Of a stretch of 5,475 bases of DNA, positions 4,928-5,475 are shown piece after piece. Under the pieces are notes generated by a model. The model ran no database searches. It worked only from the letters and a program-made list of their open reading frames with translations, and was not told the DNA's origin. The first letter of the stretch is position 1; every line of letters starts with the position of its first letter. A program made the translations under genes and the position numbers. The DNA is from Patescibacteria group bacterium (lineage in GTDB: Bacteria; Patescibacteriota; Gracilibacteria; UBA1369): NCBI GenBank assembly GCA_018825335.1, contig JAHJEW010000105.1:1-5475 (forward strand). Reading direction: 5' to 3'.

Positions 4928-5196
4928 ACTCTGGGGTGTTCGTAAGAACACCTTATATACTCTCTCTTCGTAAAGTTTATGGGAGTTTGAGATTTGCTCC
5001 CCGTCGTGGCGGGGGCATGAGAACACCCACTTTGGATATTGGGGGCATTAGTATCCTAAGGTTGAACGCCATCCCGGAGACATTCAAATTCGATTCTACT
5101 GCGTCAACTGCGAAAATTACTCTCTCGCTGTATTTTTAATACAGCTCGGTCGTAATTTTCTTGTTTCCTTGTAGAATCGGATTTGAATGTCTCCGG
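4928..5196 (+). ncRNA. candidate novel structured RNA (about 270 nt)
   Basis: Seen in sequence: a promoter-like element ends at 4921. It is followed by stems GGTGTTC/GAACACC with a GTAA loop (4935-4952), ACTCTC/GGGAGT (4959-4964, 4981-4986), TCCCCG/CGGGGG (4998-5003, 5010-5015), GGATATT/AGTATCC (5034-5040, 5050-5056) and the long nested hairpin 5074-5196. The T-G pairs in these stems would be G-U pairs in plus-strand RNA but A-C mismatches in minus-strand RNA, favouring plus-strand transcription. GGGTGTTC (4934-4941) can alternatively pair over 8 bp with GAACACCC (5021-5028), enclosing two of the hairpins, so two exclusive folds are possible. No known RNA family (tmRNA, RNase P, SRP) is recognised; a 6S-like role is conceivable only because of the bubble in the long hairpin. 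Ends are approximate; no T-run marks the 3' end. It could also be the protease 3'-UTR or a decayed repeat element. Confidence 0.4.
5074..5196. repeat. 123-nt nested inverted repeat with 26-bp outer stem
   Basis: Arms 5074-5099 and 5171-5196 pair over 26 positions with one T-G pair (5090-5180) and otherwise perfect complementarity. Inside a 12 x 10 nt internal loop lies a perfect 9-bp stem, GAAAATTAC (5112-5120) with GTAATTTTC (5152-5160). A symmetric 6 x 6 loop follows, then a perfect 8-bp stem, GCTGTATT (5127-5134) with AATACAGC (5138-5145), and a TTT loop. The right arm ends 4 bp before the trkH stop codon. There is no T-run on either side, so it is not a standard intrinsic terminator. It may stabilise the 3' ends of both convergent transcripts, be an RNase III substrate, or be a miniature inverted-repeat element, although no flanking target duplication is evident. 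Confidence 0.9.
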
Positions 5197-5200
5197 AGGT

Positions 5201-5475
5201 TTAGCGCTTGCGAATCAGGCTTCCCGCAAGTACAAGCAATGGAAAAATTTCCAGACGGCCGAGCAGCATGAGAATCATCAAAGTTATCTTGGAGAAAGCG
5301 CTTTGCGCGGCCAGATCCATTGTTTGCAATCCTGCCGTGCCAATCGCTGAAATTACCTGAAAAACGGCATCAAAAAGGCTATTGCCAAATATGAGAAGGA
5401 TAATTGTTCCAAGAATAATCAGCAGGAGATACGTGAAAAAGAAGATACTGATGTTCAGTAGAGTGGATATGTCTA
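5201..5475 (-). CDS. trkH: TrkH/KtrB-type potassium uptake channel subunit (C-terminal fragment, 5' end outside window)
   Basis: TrkH/KtrB proteins are the membrane pore subunits of potassium uptake systems, usually gated by a cytoplasmic RCK protein (TrkA/KtrA). Translating the minus strand from the right edge gives 90 residues ending at TAA (5203-5201). The fragment contains a hydrophobic helix (about 8-29), the fourth pore-loop segment FQVISAIGTAGLQT at 38-51 with the selectivity-filter glycine of SAIGT, and the last membrane helix LMILMLLGRLEIFPLLVLL at 65-83, whose GRLEI is a strong TrkH signature, then a short basic tail RKR. The start and most of the protein lie beyond the window. The stop codon sits 4 bp from the long inverted repeat at 5074-5196. 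The gene is convergent with the M50 protease. No frameshift is seen in the visible part. Confidence 0.9.
   Translation of the reverse strand, partial: DISTLLNISIFFFTYLLLIILGTIILLIFGNSLFDAVFQVISAIGTAGLQTMDLAAQSAFSKITLMILMLLGRLEIFPLLVLAGSLIRKR

Larger units (their letters stand above)
4796..5200. other. 405-bp hairpin-rich intergenic region without a convincing protein gene
   Basis: The gap between the convergent M50 protease and trkH genes has no recognisable protein gene. From left to right it holds a 10-bp palindrome AATCGCGATT (4822-4831), small hairpins at 4856-4871 and 4872-4885, a plus-strand promoter-like sequence (4893-4921), a 4-bp hairpin at 4919-4930, hairpins at 4934-4953, 4959-4986, 4998-5015 and 5034-5056, and a nested 123-nt hairpin at 5074-5196. 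Two near-identical pairs of short direct repeats also lie here: GAACACC with its flank (4941-4952, 5016-5027; 10 of 12) and GGGGGCATNAG (5011-5021, 5041-5051; 10 of 11). No terminal direct duplication or transposase was seen. Confidence 0.8.

Noticed and set aside
4934..5056. CRISPR array or tandem repeat array
   Set aside because: Only two copies each of short, imperfect repeats with unequal context; no regular spacer pattern and no cas genes.
4936..5139. A 67-codon plus-strand open frame starting at GTG in the intergenic region
   Set aside because: It starts inside a hairpin stem, has no ribosome-binding site or recognisable domain, and its bases are explained by the stems and repeats. Treated as a chance open frame over a structured region.
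5074..5196. Rho-independent terminator for trkH or the protease
   Set aside because: Neither end of the hairpin is followed by a T-run on the relevant strand, and the stem is far longer than usual; a role in 3'-end protection is still possible.
5061..5200. Integron attC-like site, since GTTGAAC (5061-5067) fits GTTRRRY next to a long hairpin
   Set aside because: The GTTRRRY sequence is on the wrong side of the hairpin for that strand and no partner RYYYAAC exists at the other end; no integrase or cassettes are present.

Overview
This is a bacterial chromosomal window of moderate GC content. It is compact, with core information-processing genes packed head to tail and almost no mobile or accessory content. 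The ribosomal protein (bL28), SmpB, an encoded-CCA serine tRNA and standard stop codons (maf ends on TGA, so TGA is not recoded) all point to Bacteria. Three traits suggest a streamlined, possibly Patescibacteria/CPR-like lineage: a short AsnRS that resembles the archaeal/compact type, very few Shine-Dalgarno sequences, and a small YwhC-type site-2 protease. This placement is an inference and is not proven by the window.

Layout, minus strand (reading right to left from about 4150 to 51): rpmB (bL28), then tRNA-Ser(GGA), an RsuA/RluF-type pseudouridine synthase, tspO, maf, asnS and smpB. The last four are tightly coupled (4-nt gap, 4-nt ATGA overlap, 2-nt gap) and probably form one operon. It combines tRNA charging (AsnRS), ribosome rescue (SmpB), nucleotide-pool cleaning (Maf) and a membrane TspO protein. 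A minus-strand promoter-like sequence at the left edge may serve a gene beyond the window.

Layout, plus strand: a membrane-embedded M50 zinc protease (4154-4795) is divergent from rpmB. The 58-bp gap between them holds a perfect 6-bp inverted repeat and candidate promoters in both directions. At the right edge the C-terminal 90 residues of a TrkH/KtrB-type potassium channel subunit lie on the minus strand, convergent with the protease.

The most unusual part is the 405-bp region between the two convergent genes (4796-5200). It holds no convincing protein gene but is full of inverted repeats: a chain of short hairpins followed by a 123-nt nested hairpin whose outer stem is 26 bp. A promoter-like sequence (TTGATT, 17 bp, TATAGT) lies just upstream of the first hairpin of the chain. 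The T-G pairs in the stems all read as G-U wobbles in the plus-strand RNA, whereas minus-strand RNA would have A-C mismatches. Together these suggest an undescribed plus-strand structured RNA of about 270 nt, which is the main candidate novelty here.
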